From assembly GCA_036569045.1 (NCBI GenBank), contig DATCRI010000039.1, positions 1 to 64,000 of the forward strand: 64,000 nt of DNA, given 5' to 3'. The translations under genes were made by a program, and so were the position numbers. The number at the start of each line of letters is the position of its first letter. Within the stretch, counting starts at the first letter, position 1. The DNA comes from Chthoniobacterales bacterium. Its GTDB lineage: Bacteria > Verrucomicrobiota > Verrucomicrobiia > Chthoniobacterales > JAATET01. The notes under the pieces are model-generated. The model made no database searches. It was given only the letters and a program-made list of their open reading frames with translations, and had not been told where the DNA came from. Shown piece after piece: positions 9,038 through 19,298 of this stretch.

Positions 9038-10048
9038 ATGGCTGCGAAACCGAAAATGCTTCTCGCCGGCGATGTCGGCGGCACGAAGACCAACCTTGCC
9101 ATCTTCGCCTTCGACGAAAAGACCGGTCATCTCGGGCTTCTGCGCAGCAAGCGCTATGTGAGCGCGGACTACGACAGTCTCAACGCGATCGCGCAGCGGT
9201 TCCTCGGCAAGGGCGAGGAAAAGGTCTCCGCCGCCTGCTTTGGCGTGCCTGGCCCGGTGCGTAACAACCGCGCGCAGCCGACGAACCTCAAATGGGAGGT
9301 CGATGCCGGCACCCTGCGCGCCGATCTCGGCATCACCACGGTTCATCTGCTCAACGATCTCGCGGCGAACGCCTACGGCATCTCCGAGCTCGCGGAGAGC
9401 GACTTTCACACCGTCCAGACCGGGCTGAAGAATCCCGTCGGGAACCGTTGCGTCATTTCGCCCGGCACCGGCCTCGGGGAGGCGGGACTGTTCTGGGACG
9501 GGAAGAAATATCGGGTCTGGGCCTGCGAGGGCGGCCATGCGGATTTCGCGCCGCGCTCCGAGACGGAGGTCGAGCTGCTCGCCTATTTGCAGACGCGCTT
9601 CGGCCACGTGAGCAACGAGCGCATCATCTCCGGCCACGGCCTCACGAACGTTTACGCGTTCCTGCGCGACACCGGAAAATATCCGCAGCTCGCGTCCGTG
9701 GCGGAGGAGATGAAGACCACCGACGTCGCCAAGGTCATCACGAAGAACGCCGAGGCGGGCACCTGCCCGATGTGCATGCAGACGGTGGAAATTTTCGTCC
9801 ACTGCCTTGCGATGGAGGCTGCCAATTTCGCGCTCCGCGCCATGGCGACCGGCGGCGTTTACATTGGTGGCGGCGTGCCGGTGAAGCTCCTTTGGAAGAT
9901 TGCCCTGCCCGCGTTCAACGAGGCGTTCAATGCCAAGGGGCGCCTCGAGCCGCTCATGGAGAGCATGCCGGTGAAGGTCATCCTCAACGACGAGGCCGCC
10001 CTCCTTGGCGCCGCTCGTTACGCGCTCGATTCCCTCGACGAGGCGTAG
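9038..10048 (+). CDS. glk: Glucokinase
   Basis: A 336-residue protein of the Glk family (the E. coli type, not ROK). It opens with the phosphate-binding motif LLAGDVGGTKTN and contains GVPGPV, LLNDLAANAYG (with the catalytic Asp), the glycine-rich SPGTGLGEAGL, EGGHADFAP and a C-terminal GGVYIGGG adenosine motif. It phosphorylates glucose with ATP to glucose 6-phosphate, the substrate of the G6PDH encoded three bases upstream, so a zwf-glk operon is very likely. The stop is three bases from the convergent ExoD-family gene. Confidence 0.95.
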   Translation: MAAKPKMLLAGDVGGTKTNLAIFAFDEKTGHLGLLRSKRYVSADYDSLNAIAQRFLGKGEEKVSAACFGVPGPVRNNRAQPTNLKWEVDAGTLRADLGITTVHLLNDLAANAYGISELAESDFHTVQTGLKNPVGNRCVISPGTGLGEAGLFWDGKKYRVWACEGGHADFAPRSETEVELLAYLQTRFGHVSNERIISGHGLTNVYAFLRDTGKYPQLASVAEEMKTTDVAKVITKNAEAGTCPMCMQTVEIFVHCLAMEAANFALRAMATGGVYIGGGVPVKLLWKIALPAFNEAFNAKGRLEPLMESMPVKVILNDEAALLGAARYALDSLDEA

Positions 10049-10051
10049 GCC

Positions 10052-10702
10052 TCAGCCGATCTGCTGCCACCAGGCATTGACCTGCTGCATCGCTGCGCCG
10101 CCGCCGAAGCCGAGGAGCGCAAAGTAGCCGATCGCGACGACGAAAAAGACCCCGCCCGCGATCGAGAAGCGGCCGTCCGCCTCGAGCATGGCGCACGCGA
10201 GCAGTGCAATGGCCACAGCGGGGAAGAAATTCGTGAAGGGAATGGGCAGCGGGAGGAGCAGCAGCAGCCCGCACACGCAGATGACGACGCCATGCAGCCG
10301 GCGAAGCGCAGGCGTTTGCACGAGCATGCTGAATTTCGGCCGGAGGAACTTTTCGATCCACAGGACGGGCCGCTCCACCGCGCGAAACATGTTCGGCAAC
10401 CACTTCGCCGGCAGCTGCACGCGGAGCATGCGATCCGGCAGCCAGGGGGACAGCCCGCAGGCGATGCGCAGGCCGATGAAGGCGATCACGATGCCGAAGG
10501 GCGTCGAGAGTCCCGGCAGCGGCACGGGCGTGCAGAAGGGCAGGGCGACGAGCAGGAGGAGGAACGAATAGGCGCGCTGCTGCATGAGCGCGATGATCTC
10601 GCCGAGCGTGACTTCGCGATGGGCGAAGGCCTCCAGCACACGGTCGATATCGGTGGAAAGCCGCCCGCGCAGAGGCGGAGCGGAGGGGTCGGGATTCGGC
10701 AC
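10052..10702 (-). CDS. ExoD-family membrane protein
   Basis: An integral membrane protein of about 216 residues that matches the ExoD family by pattern. A short cytoplasmic N-terminus with TLGEIIALMQQRAYSFLLLL comes first. The PFCTPVPLPGLSTPFG loop follows, then four or more hydrophobic helices and a glycine/alanine-rich C-terminus. ExoD was named for a Rhizobium exopolysaccharide and alkali-sensitivity phenotype; its biochemical role is unknown. The GTG at 10702 was chosen because residues encoded further upstream (open to 10768) are cysteine-rich and would overlap the divergent TerC start. The start remains uncertain. Confidence 0.8.
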   Translation of the reverse strand: MPNPDPSAPPLRGRLSTDIDRVLEAFAHREVTLGEIIALMQQRAYSFLLLLVALPFCTPVPLPGLSTPFGIVIAFIGLRIACGLSPWLPDRMLRVQLPAKWLPNMFRAVERPVLWIEKFLRPKFSMLVQTPALRRLHGVVICVCGLLLLLPLPIPFTNFFPAVAIALLACAMLEADGRFSIAGGVFFVVAIGYFALLGFGGGAAMQQVNAWWQQIG

Positions 10703-10766
10703 GGGGCAAAAATAATCGCACGACTTCGCTTGCCAACAATCGCTATCTCTCTCCATCTTCCGCGCC

Positions 10767-11537
10767 ATGGAAATGCTCTACGAACTTCTCACCCCGGGCA
10801 TGATGGCCACGCTTGCTCTGCTGGTGGGGTTGGAGCTCGTCCTGGGCATCGACAACATCCTGGTGATCTCGCTGGTCGTCGCCCGCTTGCCCGAGAAGGA
10901 GCGTCGGCGCGCCCGGATCATCGGTCTCGCGATTGCGCTCCTCATGCGCCTGATCTTCGTGGCCTTCGCCTTCGCGCTCGTCCATCTCACGGACCCCGTG
11001 GTGAGGCTGGGTAAAGTCGTGGACGGCCACGCGGCCTTCGAACTCTCCATTCGCGACATCGTGCTGCTGCTCGGCGGTCTCTTCCTGCTCTACAAGGCCG
11101 TGAAGGAGATCCATCACGTCGTCGAATTGAAGGATGAAGGCCCGCACATCTCGGCGAAGAATGCCGTGAGCAGCGCCATCTTCCAGATCGTCCTGCTCGA
11201 CATTGTCTTCTCGGTGGACTCCGTGATCACGGCCGTCGGCCTCACGAACAACCAGCTCGTCATTTCGGTGGCGGTGATCGTTTCCTTCGTCGGCCTGCTG
11301 TTCTATGCCGGCCCGATCGGGGAATTCATCCTGCGCAATCCCGCGCTCAAGATTCTCGCGCTGTCCTTCCTCGTGACGATCGGCGCGACGCTGTGCGTCG
11401 AGGGTCTCGGCCACCATGTGGACAAGGGCTACATCTACCTGCCGATGGGCTTTGCGCTTGCGGTGCAGCTCCTCCAGATGCGGTTCCACCGCAACGAGAG
11501 CCGCCTGAAGAAGGTGGACATTCCGGCGAAGGACTAG
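10767..11537 (+). CDS. TerC-family integral membrane protein
   Basis: A 256-residue protein with about seven hydrophobic helices. The two TerC signatures are present, each with membrane-embedded acidic residues: LELVLGIDNILVIS near the N-terminus and the related LLDIVFSVDSVITAVG in the middle. This internal pseudo-repeat is characteristic. TerC relatives (Alx, MeeF/MeeY) have been linked to manganese export and to metallation of exported enzymes; tellurite resistance is the historical name. The reading frame ends inside the last codons of the convergent GT9 gene (4-bp overlap). Confidence 0.92.
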   Translation: MEMLYELLTPGMMATLALLVGLELVLGIDNILVISLVVARLPEKERRRARIIGLAIALLMRLIFVAFAFALVHLTDPVVRLGKVVDGHAAFELSIRDIVLLLGGLFLLYKAVKEIHHVVELKDEGPHISAKNAVSSAIFQIVLLDIVFSVDSVITAVGLTNNQLVISVAVIVSFVGLLFYAGPIGEFILRNPALKILALSFLVTIGATLCVEGLGHHVDKGYIYLPMGFALAVQLLQMRFHRNESRLKKVDIPAKD

Positions 11538-12508
11538 CTGCGCAGCAGGGTTGCCGCGGTGGCCGCCACCGCGGCCGGGTCGAAGCCATATTCGGGATTC
11601 GTCTCGTCGGCATCGTCGACGGCTGCCGCGAGCAGCGCGACGGATTTCCCGGTGGGGAAGTGCCAGTTGTGCGGGTTCGTCCGGAAGAACAGCGTGAGGT
11701 TCTTCCCGCCGAATGCCGCGGAGAGATGCGAGGCTGCGCCGTCCACGCCAATGACCATCCGCGCCCGCGAGGTCAGCCAGAGAAACTCCTCGAGCCTGGT
11801 CTGCCCGCCGAGGTAGAGCGCGCGGTCGCCCAGAGGCTTCGCGATTTTCTCCGAATGCTCGCGCTGCCAGTCCTGTCCGCCGCTGGTCACGACGATCCGC
11901 GGCACGCCCGCGGCGAGCAACGCCTCCGCGACCTCCACCCAGGCGCTCGATTTCCAGCGCTTGCTTTTCCAGCCGGCGGTCGAGTTGAGCAGCACGTAGT
12001 CCGTCTCGCGAAAATCGGCCGGGCGCCAGGCGTCGGCCGGGCTTTTGAGCACCGGCGGACGCCAGGATTCGCCGGAGTCGGCGACGGTGTAGTCCCAGTT
12101 GTAGCGGGCGAGGTAGGCATCCGCGATGCCGGGCGCGCGGATCTCGAAGAACGCGCGGCGGTTCCATTTCGTGACCTCGAGCGGCGACCGGAGCAGGAGG
12201 TCCTTGCGGGGCGACCATGCCAGCATCGCGTGCACGGCGGACTTATCGAGATCGTCGTAGCAGAAGATGGCGTCGAAGGTTCGCAGCCAGGCGCGACCGG
12301 TCATCTTCACGCCTTCCATCAGCGAAATCAGCGGTGCGTGGCCGCTGCGGGTGAGCAGCTCGACCGGGCGGCCGGCGGCGAGCGAGAGCTTGCGCAGGGC
12401 GGGCTCGAGCAGCGTCATGTCGCCGAGTTGCTTGTGGCAAATGACGAGGACGCGGGCGTTCGGGCGAAGGATGTGAGACGACGCGGACAAGACGGAGAAC
12501 AATTCCAA
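11534..12508 (-). CDS. Glycosyltransferase family 9 (heptosyltransferase-like)
   Basis: A 324-residue protein with the GT-B layout of lipopolysaccharide heptosyltransferases. The N-terminal VLVICHKQLGDMTLLEPAL matches the usual 'RxxxLGDvlltxP' entry motif. A central 'YVLLNSTAGWKSKRW' strand-turn resembles the H-P-G-a-x-x-xKrW region. The C-terminal 'MVIGVDGAASHLSAAFG' is the donor-binding 'vixxDtgxxHlAaA' motif, here with Gly-Ala in place of Ser/Thr-Gly. It probably adds a sugar to a lipopolysaccharide core or similar glycan at the inner membrane. No other LPS genes are adjacent. It overlaps the TerC gene end by four bases. Confidence 0.88.
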   Translation of the reverse strand: MELFSVLSASSHILRPNARVLVICHKQLGDMTLLEPALRKLSLAAGRPVELLTRSGHAPLISLMEGVKMTGRAWLRTFDAIFCYDDLDKSAVHAMLAWSPRKDLLLRSPLEVTKWNRRAFFEIRAPGIADAYLARYNWDYTVADSGESWRPPVLKSPADAWRPADFRETDYVLLNSTAGWKSKRWKSSAWVEVAEALLAAGVPRIVVTSGGQDWQREHSEKIAKPLGDRALYLGGQTRLEEFLWLTSRARMVIGVDGAASHLSAAFGGKNLTLFFRTNPHNWHFPTGKSVALLAAAVDDADETNPEYGFDPAAVAATAATLLRS

Positions 12509-12545
12509 CTGGGCGCGCGCGACGGAAGCTAAACTTCTCCCGGCG

Positions 12546-13190
12546 TCAGCCGTTGGCCACGTCGGTGATGAGCGGGCGATATTGCTGCTCGGCGGGGTCG
12601 TAGGCGAAGAGCTCGGCCGTGGCGATCTTGAAGAACCATGCGTGGAGCTGGAGGCTGCGCTCCGCGAGGCGACGCTGCACGCACGGGTAGGTCTGGAGGT
12701 TTTCCAGGCCGTGGAGCGCGTTTTCCTCGGCGGCGGCGTTCACCTGCGCGTCGGGGTTCGTGAGGTGCTGGTAGCGGTTCAGGACGATCTCGCGCACCGG
12801 CGCGGCGACGGAGAGCCAGCTCTCGAGGTGCGGCATGGTGGAGAGGTCCGGCGAGGTCACGAGCGCCTTCATGGCGCCGCATTGCGAGTGGCCGCAGACG
12901 ACGACGTCCTGCACGCCGAGCACGTCGACGGCAAATTCGATGGCGGCGGCGGTGGAATTCGTCGAGCCCGTGGTGGAAGCGGGCGGCACGATGTTGCCGA
13001 CGTTCTTCACGACGAAGAGGTCGCCCGGCTTGCTGTGCGTGATGAGCTCGGCGAGCACGCGCGAATCGGAACACGTGATGAAAAGCGTATGCGGATTCTG
13101 CCCGTCCCGCGCGAGGCGTTGGAAGAGTGCTTCGTAATGGCCGAATTCCTCGGACCGGAACTTGTGGATGCCTGCGATGAGTTCCTGCAC
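12546..13190 (-). CDS. Beta-class carbonic anhydrase (copy 1)
   Basis: A 214-residue protein from the GTG at 13190. The frame is open further upstream, but that part is proline/arginine-rich and overlaps the opposite-strand gene. The zinc ligands C40, H101 and C104 and the catalytic pair D42-R44 are present in FITCSDSR and VVVCGHSQCGAMKAL. It interconverts CO2 and bicarbonate. The length and the 'TYPCVQRRLAERSLQLHAWFF' type C-terminus fit the common bacterial beta-CA. A second, different beta-CA lies at 48192-48890. It follows the GT9 gene on the same strand with a 37-bp gap between them. Confidence 0.93.
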   Translation of the reverse strand: MQELIAGIHKFRSEEFGHYEALFQRLARDGQNPHTLFITCSDSRVLAELITHSKPGDLFVVKNVGNIVPPASTTGSTNSTAAAIEFAVDVLGVQDVVVCGHSQCGAMKALVTSPDLSTMPHLESWLSVAAPVREIVLNRYQHLTNPDAQVNAAAEENALHGLENLQTYPCVQRRLAERSLQLHAWFFKIATAELFAYDPAEQQYRPLITDVANG

Positions 13191-13308
13191 GTCGCTCAGG
13201 AAAGAAAATTCCGGCGATTTGAACAAGCCCGGGATTCGCCGGTTCCGTCGTTGGTGCCCGATCGGGAAGGGATGGCGGGCGGCGGGGCGATGTGGCATGA
13301 CTGGGCGG

Positions 13309-13629
13309 ATGAATCCTCCGGCGTCCGCTTCGGCCTCCCCCGTCCGCGGGAAAATGCCGATCTCGTTCGGTCTGGCCCTGGTCGGGCTGCTGGTCGCGGT
13401 CCTCGCGGGCGTGGGGCTGGTTTGTCCGCTGCCCGGGATTTCCGGCTGGGACCTCCTCACCTACGCGGTGTTCGCCATGCTGATTGCCGCCGGCGGCCTC
13501 GTGGCGACCGTGCTGGCTGCGGGATTCTGCGCGATCCGGCATCCGGCGTGGCGGCGGCGCGCCCTCGGGATTCTCGGCTCGGCGATCGCCGGAGGCGGCC
13601 TGCTCGCGTTCGTCTGGGTGAATGCCTGA
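13309..13629 (+). CDS. Small three-helix membrane protein, unknown
   Basis: A 106-residue protein, not recognised. After a serine/alanine/proline-rich N-terminus of about 17 residues there are three hydrophobic stretches (about 18-40, 50-72 and 82-104), joined by a short basic loop (HPAWRRR). The ATG at 13309 was preferred, but ATGs at 13297 and 13354 are possible. It lies between the divergent carbonic anhydrase and the thiC riboswitch. Nothing in the sequence gives a function. Strong coding bias in the helices supports it as a real gene. Confidence 0.55.
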   Translation: MNPPASASASPVRGKMPISFGLALVGLLVAVLAGVGLVCPLPGISGWDLLTYAVFAMLIAAGGLVATVLAAGFCAIRHPAWRRRALGILGSAIAGGGLLAFVWVNA

Positions 13630-13685
13630 GGCCGGGCGCAGTCCGCAATTGACGCCCCGCCTCGCGAGTCGTTTATTCAACTCCA

Positions 13686-15786
<2,101 letters not shown>

Positions 15787-15801
15787 AGCGAAAACCAGCC
15801 C

Positions 15802-16359
15802 ATGCCCGCCAGACCGCCCACGATCTACCTCATCGCGGGCTGCAACGGCGCGGGCAAGACGACATTTGCGCGGGAGTTCCTGCCCAAGGAAGTGAACGTT
15901 CTGCGCTTCTTGAACGCGGACGAGATCGCACGTGGCCTGTCACCGTTCGATCCTTCCGCCGAGGCCGTGAAAGCCGGTCGCCTGTTGCTTTCGGAGATTC
16001 GGGAGTGCCTTGCCCGCCGGGAAACCTTCGGTCTGGAATCCACACTCAGCGGCCGAAGCTATCTGCGTCTGTTCGACACCGCGCGACAAGCGGGCTACCG
16101 ACTCTATCTTCATTACCTGTGGCTGCCGACCGCCGCGATGGCCGTTGCCCGCGTCCGCGAGCGCGTGCGAAAGGGCGGTCATCATGTGCCTGCAGCGGAT
16201 GTCCGCCGCCGCTTCCAACGCAGCCGCGGGAACCTTCCGGCCTACGCGGCGATCTCCGACAAATGGGCCGTGTGGGACAATCAAACAAGCCCGCCAGCTC
16301 TTCTTGCGGAATCCGGAACTTGTTCCCTCGCCGATCTCCGGCGTATGGTGCCCCTATGA
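15802..16359 (+). CDS. Zeta-toxin-like P-loop kinase (COG4185 type)
   Basis: A 185-residue protein starting 15 bp after thiC. It carries a Walker [10 protein letters not shown] (13-21), a downstream [15 protein letters not shown] segment that resembles the substrate region of zeta kinases, and the family phrase [11 protein letters not shown]. An arginine-rich lid ([13 protein letters not shown]) follows. The classical zeta toxin phosphorylates UDP-N-acetylglucosamine. This shorter COG4185-type group is related, but its substrate and toxicity are not established. No epsilon-type antitoxin precedes it. A 59-codon gene overlaps its stop (ATGA), suggesting a two-gene cassette inserted between two copies of the thiC 3' end. 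Confidence 0.82.
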   Translation: MPARPPTIYLIAGCNGAGKTTFAREFLPKEVNVLRFLNADEIARGLSPFDPSAEAVKAGRLLLSEIRECLARRETFGLESTLSGRSYLRLFDTARQAGYRLYLHYLWLPTAAMAVARVRERVRKGGHHVPAADVRRRFQRSRGNLPAYAAISDKWAVWDNQTSPPALLAESGTCSLADLRRMVPL

Positions 16360-16535
16360 AAAGCGCGCACTCCAAAGCGGCCATGGACGATTTTCTCGCC
16401 CCCGCCCGGCGTGCCTTTCGGAGCGTCGCCAGGCAATTGCGTGCCGAGAGCGCTCCCGCCGCGACCGTCCGAAAGGTCAAAGTCTCGCGCGTGCGCAGCG
16501 CGAGCGAAAAGCTCGCCCGTTCTTCTGCTCGATGA
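16356..16535 (+). CDS. Small basic protein overlapping the zeta-like gene
   Basis: A 59-residue open frame whose ATG overlaps the stop of the zeta-like gene by four bases. The product is alanine/arginine/lysine-rich with no recognised motif. Translational coupling, small size and position make it a candidate antitoxin or accessory peptide. Its stop codon falls in a CTCGATGA block that matches the thiC sequence at 15649-15655. The coding end therefore seems to have been set by the junction with the second thiC tail. It could instead be a chance frame; only the overlap and its size support it. Confidence 0.45.
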   Translation: MKSAHSKAAMDDFLAPARRAFRSVARQLRAESAPAATVRKVKVSRVRSASEKLARSSAR

Positions 16536-16747
16536 GCCGAGGCCAATGGGATTGGCCGAGTCAGACAACGCGGGGCGTTGCCCGAAGGGCGCTGCCGCGG
16601 GGACGCGGAAGCATCAAAATCACGGAAGACGTGCGCAAGTATGCCACCGAGCAGGGCCTCTCCGAAGAAGAGGCGTTCAAGGCTGGCATGGCTGAAAAAG
16701 CCGTCGAGTTCGCGGAAAGCGGCGCCGAACCCTACGCCAAGGCATAA
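16524..16747 (+). pseudogene. thiC: Second copy of thiC 3' end (remnant)
   Basis: Bases 16618-16747 translate to a 43-residue tail that matches the ThiC C-terminus at 35 of 43 positions by eye and ends [10 protein letters not shown]-stop. The preceding block at 16524-16535 matches thiC 15644-15655 (TTYTGCTCGATGA). The two blocks are separated here by about 82 bp that are absent from the intact gene. There is no start codon or iron-sulfur motif, so this is a non-functional remnant. It marks the far border of the zeta-like cassette. Either it is the original chromosomal thiC end, displaced when another thiC end arrived, or it came with the cassette. Confidence 0.8.
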
Positions 16748-16776
16748 ATTTTGAAGAGAATGCGAGCCAGAGCTTA

Positions 16777-17952
16777 ATGTTGCTTCAATTTCCAGCGCCG
16801 AAGTCTTGGGAGGAATTCGAATTTATATGCCTTCAACTTTGGCGAGATGTTTGGGGTGATCCAAATGCGCAGCGTGTGGGTCGAAATGGGCAGGATCAGG
16901 ATGGTGTTGATATCTTTGGATCGCCAATTCGGGGAAAGGGCATATATGGCGTCCAATGTAAGCTGAAAGATGCGCTGGTTGCGGCTGCCATCTCTGAACA
17001 AGACTTGACGCAATGCGTAGACGCCGCTCGCGACTTTAAGCCTGCACTCAAGCACTTTACAGTCGCAACGACAGGACCGAGGGACGAGAAAATACAGGAG
17101 ACCGCCAGAAAACAAAGTGCCGACCCAAACGCCCCGTTTCAGTTGTCTGTGTGGTCTTGGCATGACATTAGCGAAGAGCTTAGCTACCGTGATAAAGTCG
17201 CCTCGGGACTCTACAGAAATCCATCATTGCAAAGTCCCCCTGAAGAAAATTTAGGACAGATTAGTCGCCTTGACCCCAGCGATAAACTGTTCGCAATTAT
17301 TTCGCGCCCGGCATTTCGTTCGCAGCTACCAGCGAAACTACTTCAAGAGGCAGGAAAGCTATTATTTGAGATTGTTGACAATACATTTTCCCACGGCGCA
17401 GCGAGCCGTGTAAGTATTTCAATCGAAAATGGGTGCATTAGCTTACGTGACGATGGCTTCGCCTTCGATCCTACAGCGAATGTTAAAACCGAAATAAAAT
17501 CATTCAAAGACGGAGTAGGTCTTTGGGCTATAGGCCGATTTTTGAAGAAGTATGAAAATCGGGCAGAGTTAAAATGGCGTGAAGTGGTTGACTCAAGCGC
17601 GCTTCGACGGGGGCACCCAGGCAACGAGATAACCCTTCAATTTTCAGCGGACACTATTCAATCGGCAAAAAATGATGCTCCCGATTTGGAAGTGGGTTTC
17701 ATGCTTGGGGGCATGGAAATCTCGCGAATCGCTTCAGAGATAAACATTTCCTCAAACGCAGAGACTTTCCATCTACAATTCACTGAGGGGGGCGCCCTAA
17801 GTCCTGAGGTGATGCTTGTAGAGGCAATTCGCAAACGGCTACCACCTTCAACAACTCTCATAGTCTCAGCGAGAGCTGATGACGATATCTTACACGTTAT
17901 TCAGTCGATCGGTGATCCGCGGGTTGTAGTTGGCCCTATATTGCCGGGTTAA
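16777..17952 (+). CDS. PD-(D/E)XK nuclease domain fused to GHKL ATPase (putative defence protein)
   Basis: A 391-residue protein in visibly AT-richer DNA. The N-terminus (about 8-130) looks like an Mrr-type restriction nuclease. WEEFEFICLQLW is followed by NGQDQDGVDIFG (D42, D45) and YGVQCK, the Q60-x-K62 catalytic strand. The central part (about 185-290) is a Bergerat/GHKL ATPase: N-box LLFEIVDNTFSHG (E198, N202), G1-like RDDGFAFDP (D225/D226, with the second glycine replaced by Ala) and G2 GVGLWAIGRFL. The last 90 residues are unassigned. It should cut or sense nucleic acid under ATP control, which is inference. It converges on the PIN-like gene with a 17-bp overlap. It is not any named system I recognise. 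Confidence 0.75.
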   Translation: MLLQFPAPKSWEEFEFICLQLWRDVWGDPNAQRVGRNGQDQDGVDIFGSPIRGKGIYGVQCKLKDALVAAAISEQDLTQCVDAARDFKPALKHFTVATTGPRDEKIQETARKQSADPNAPFQLSVWSWHDISEELSYRDKVASGLYRNPSLQSPPEENLGQISRLDPSDKLFAIISRPAFRSQLPAKLLQEAGKLLFEIVDNTFSHGAASRVSISIENGCISLRDDGFAFDPTANVKTEIKSFKDGVGLWAIGRFLKKYENRAELKWREVVDSSALRRGHPGNEITLQFSADTIQSAKNDAPDLEVGFMLGGMEISRIASEINISSNAETFHLQFTEGGALSPEVMLVEAIRKRLPPSTTLIVSARADDDILHVIQSIGDPRVVVGPILPG

Positions 17953-19111
17953 TTTTCTCCAACTCTTGCAAAAGCTTTCGGTAAGTTCCCCCGCGAATTA
18001 GCCGTTGCGATAAAGCATCAATAATCGAGTTGTTTGCCGTCCCTTGGCGAATGTATTCGCGCATACGTTTGTCCACCTCGATTCCATCCAAATAAATTCC
18101 CCAACAAGATAGCTGCTTATCAGTGAGATTACTTCCTCGTGCCCTAGAATCCTGCCGAACGTGTTCGTCCAAGAAACGCCAGATTTTCCACGATGGCATA
18201 GACCATTGCGAAGCCGCGGCTAGCACCAGATCGCGTGGGATTTTCATTGAATCGGCAACTATTCCCATTTGACCCACAAAAACCCCCTCGTAGGCGGCAT
18301 CTCCAATAGTGGGTTTTTTAGGTAATCGCGATTTATCAATGCCGTAAATTTGTAAGATATGTTGTAGCGGATCTTCGGCTTCCCAAAGCGATGGAGTAGC
18401 TGTCTCAAAGGTTTCGCGCATAAGTTCGGCTGCTACGCCCATCGGATCGTTTAGTCTTTTATCGCCTCTAGTGGAAAGCTTCCCTCCTAGGGTTGATGCC
18501 AAACGAGAAAAATATGCACGAGCTTCTTCCGGAGTTCTCAGCTTCCCACCGTCATAAAGCGGCTTTGAAAAATCAACCGTGGGGAAGTGCGTAATAGAGG
18601 CGATCCTCGCCGAACGTTGCATATTTTCTTCGGAAAAATTGCGGCGATAGAAGTGCCAAAAGTCATAGTTTCTTTTGAAAAATTCTGTTCCCGTCTCCAC
18701 TCCGTTGCAGACATTAGGCCTGATAGCCGCAATGGCATTTGCCAAATCAAAATTGGCATTTTCTAAAAGGAAATCTATTTCGGCAGAGCGTAATTCTATG
18801 ATGCTACCGACTGGTGACTCCGAATATTTCGTTTTCTGGAAACAAACGAGTGGGAGATTTCGAAGAAAATTCCACCGCTTCTCGAAAACATCATCGTTCT
18901 GATGGTGACTGAGTTCGGCGAGATGATGCCACGTTAGAAACGGGACGATCGAACCCGTTTTAAAAAGCTCGAAAATCGATTTGGCGTCTTCATCAGTTTC
19001 ATAGTCACGTGCTAGATTTCCCAGTGTGGATGAATCGAGTGACACAAATGATGTTCGAAGGCTGGCTATCACGGTAGTTGAGAGCTTGTTGTAACCTTTG
19101 GGATTCGTCAC
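17936..19111 (-). CDS. PIN-like domain protein, putative RNase/toxin
   Basis: A 391-residue protein from the GTG at 19111, in the same AT-rich island. The N-terminus has a PIN-like pattern: strand FVSLDSSTLGNLARD (D26), then 'IVPFLTWHHLAELSHHQNDD' with E66, then a strand ending LPLVCF. A C-terminal acidic pair (D342, D347 in YLDGIEVDKR) could complete the metal site. The middle 200 residues are not recognised. PIN proteins are Mg2+-dependent RNases, often toxins. Its length is well beyond the 130 residues of VapC, closer to large PIN-like proteins found in defence islands. Functional linkage to the convergent nuclease-ATPase gene is inferred from co-location only. Confidence 0.55.
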   Translation of the reverse strand: MTNPKGYNKLSTTVIASLRTSFVSLDSSTLGNLARDYETDEDAKSIFELFKTGSIVPFLTWHHLAELSHHQNDDVFEKRWNFLRNLPLVCFQKTKYSESPVGSIIELRSAEIDFLLENANFDLANAIAAIRPNVCNGVETGTEFFKRNYDFWHFYRRNFSEENMQRSARIASITHFPTVDFSKPLYDGGKLRTPEEARAYFSRLASTLGGKLSTRGDKRLNDPMGVAAELMRETFETATPSLWEAEDPLQHILQIYGIDKSRLPKKPTIGDAAYEGVFVGQMGIVADSMKIPRDLVLAAASQWSMPSWKIWRFLDEHVRQDSRARGSNLTDKQLSCWGIYLDGIEVDKRMREYIRQGTANNSIIDALSQRLIRGGTYRKLLQELEKINPAI

Positions 19112-19298
19112 ACGTTTGGGCTGGCCGCGCAGAACGTTCTCCTACTTGTGAGAATAACAAAACTCTTCTCAAACGCCGTCTCTTTCAGATTTAGAGTTCT
19201 CTAGGTTTCGGATCGGTTCAGGCCTCAGATTGAAAGAACGTGCGTTGCTCGCGCTAGCCTGATTACGTGCAGGCGGCGCGTTAATCCTTTGGGTTCGG
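19112..19298. other. AT-rich to GC-rich junction, right edge of accessory island
   Basis: This 187-bp intergenic stretch lies between the PIN-like gene start and the end of the next gene. Base composition changes here back to the GC-rich host style. A short inverted repeat, TGAGAA (19147-19152) and TTCTCA (19165-19170), may belong to the promoter of the PIN-like gene. No tRNA, attachment site or transposase end was seen. Confidence 0.4.

Noticed and set aside
7280-9802. An 840-codon frame antisense to zwf and glk
   Set aside because: Both sense genes have complete catalytic motifs; the antisense translation shows only low-complexity charged sequence.
15802-16359. A classical epsilon-zeta toxin-antitoxin system
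   Set aside because: There is no upstream epsilon-like gene and the P-loop protein is of the shorter COG4185 type; only a weak downstream partner is seen.
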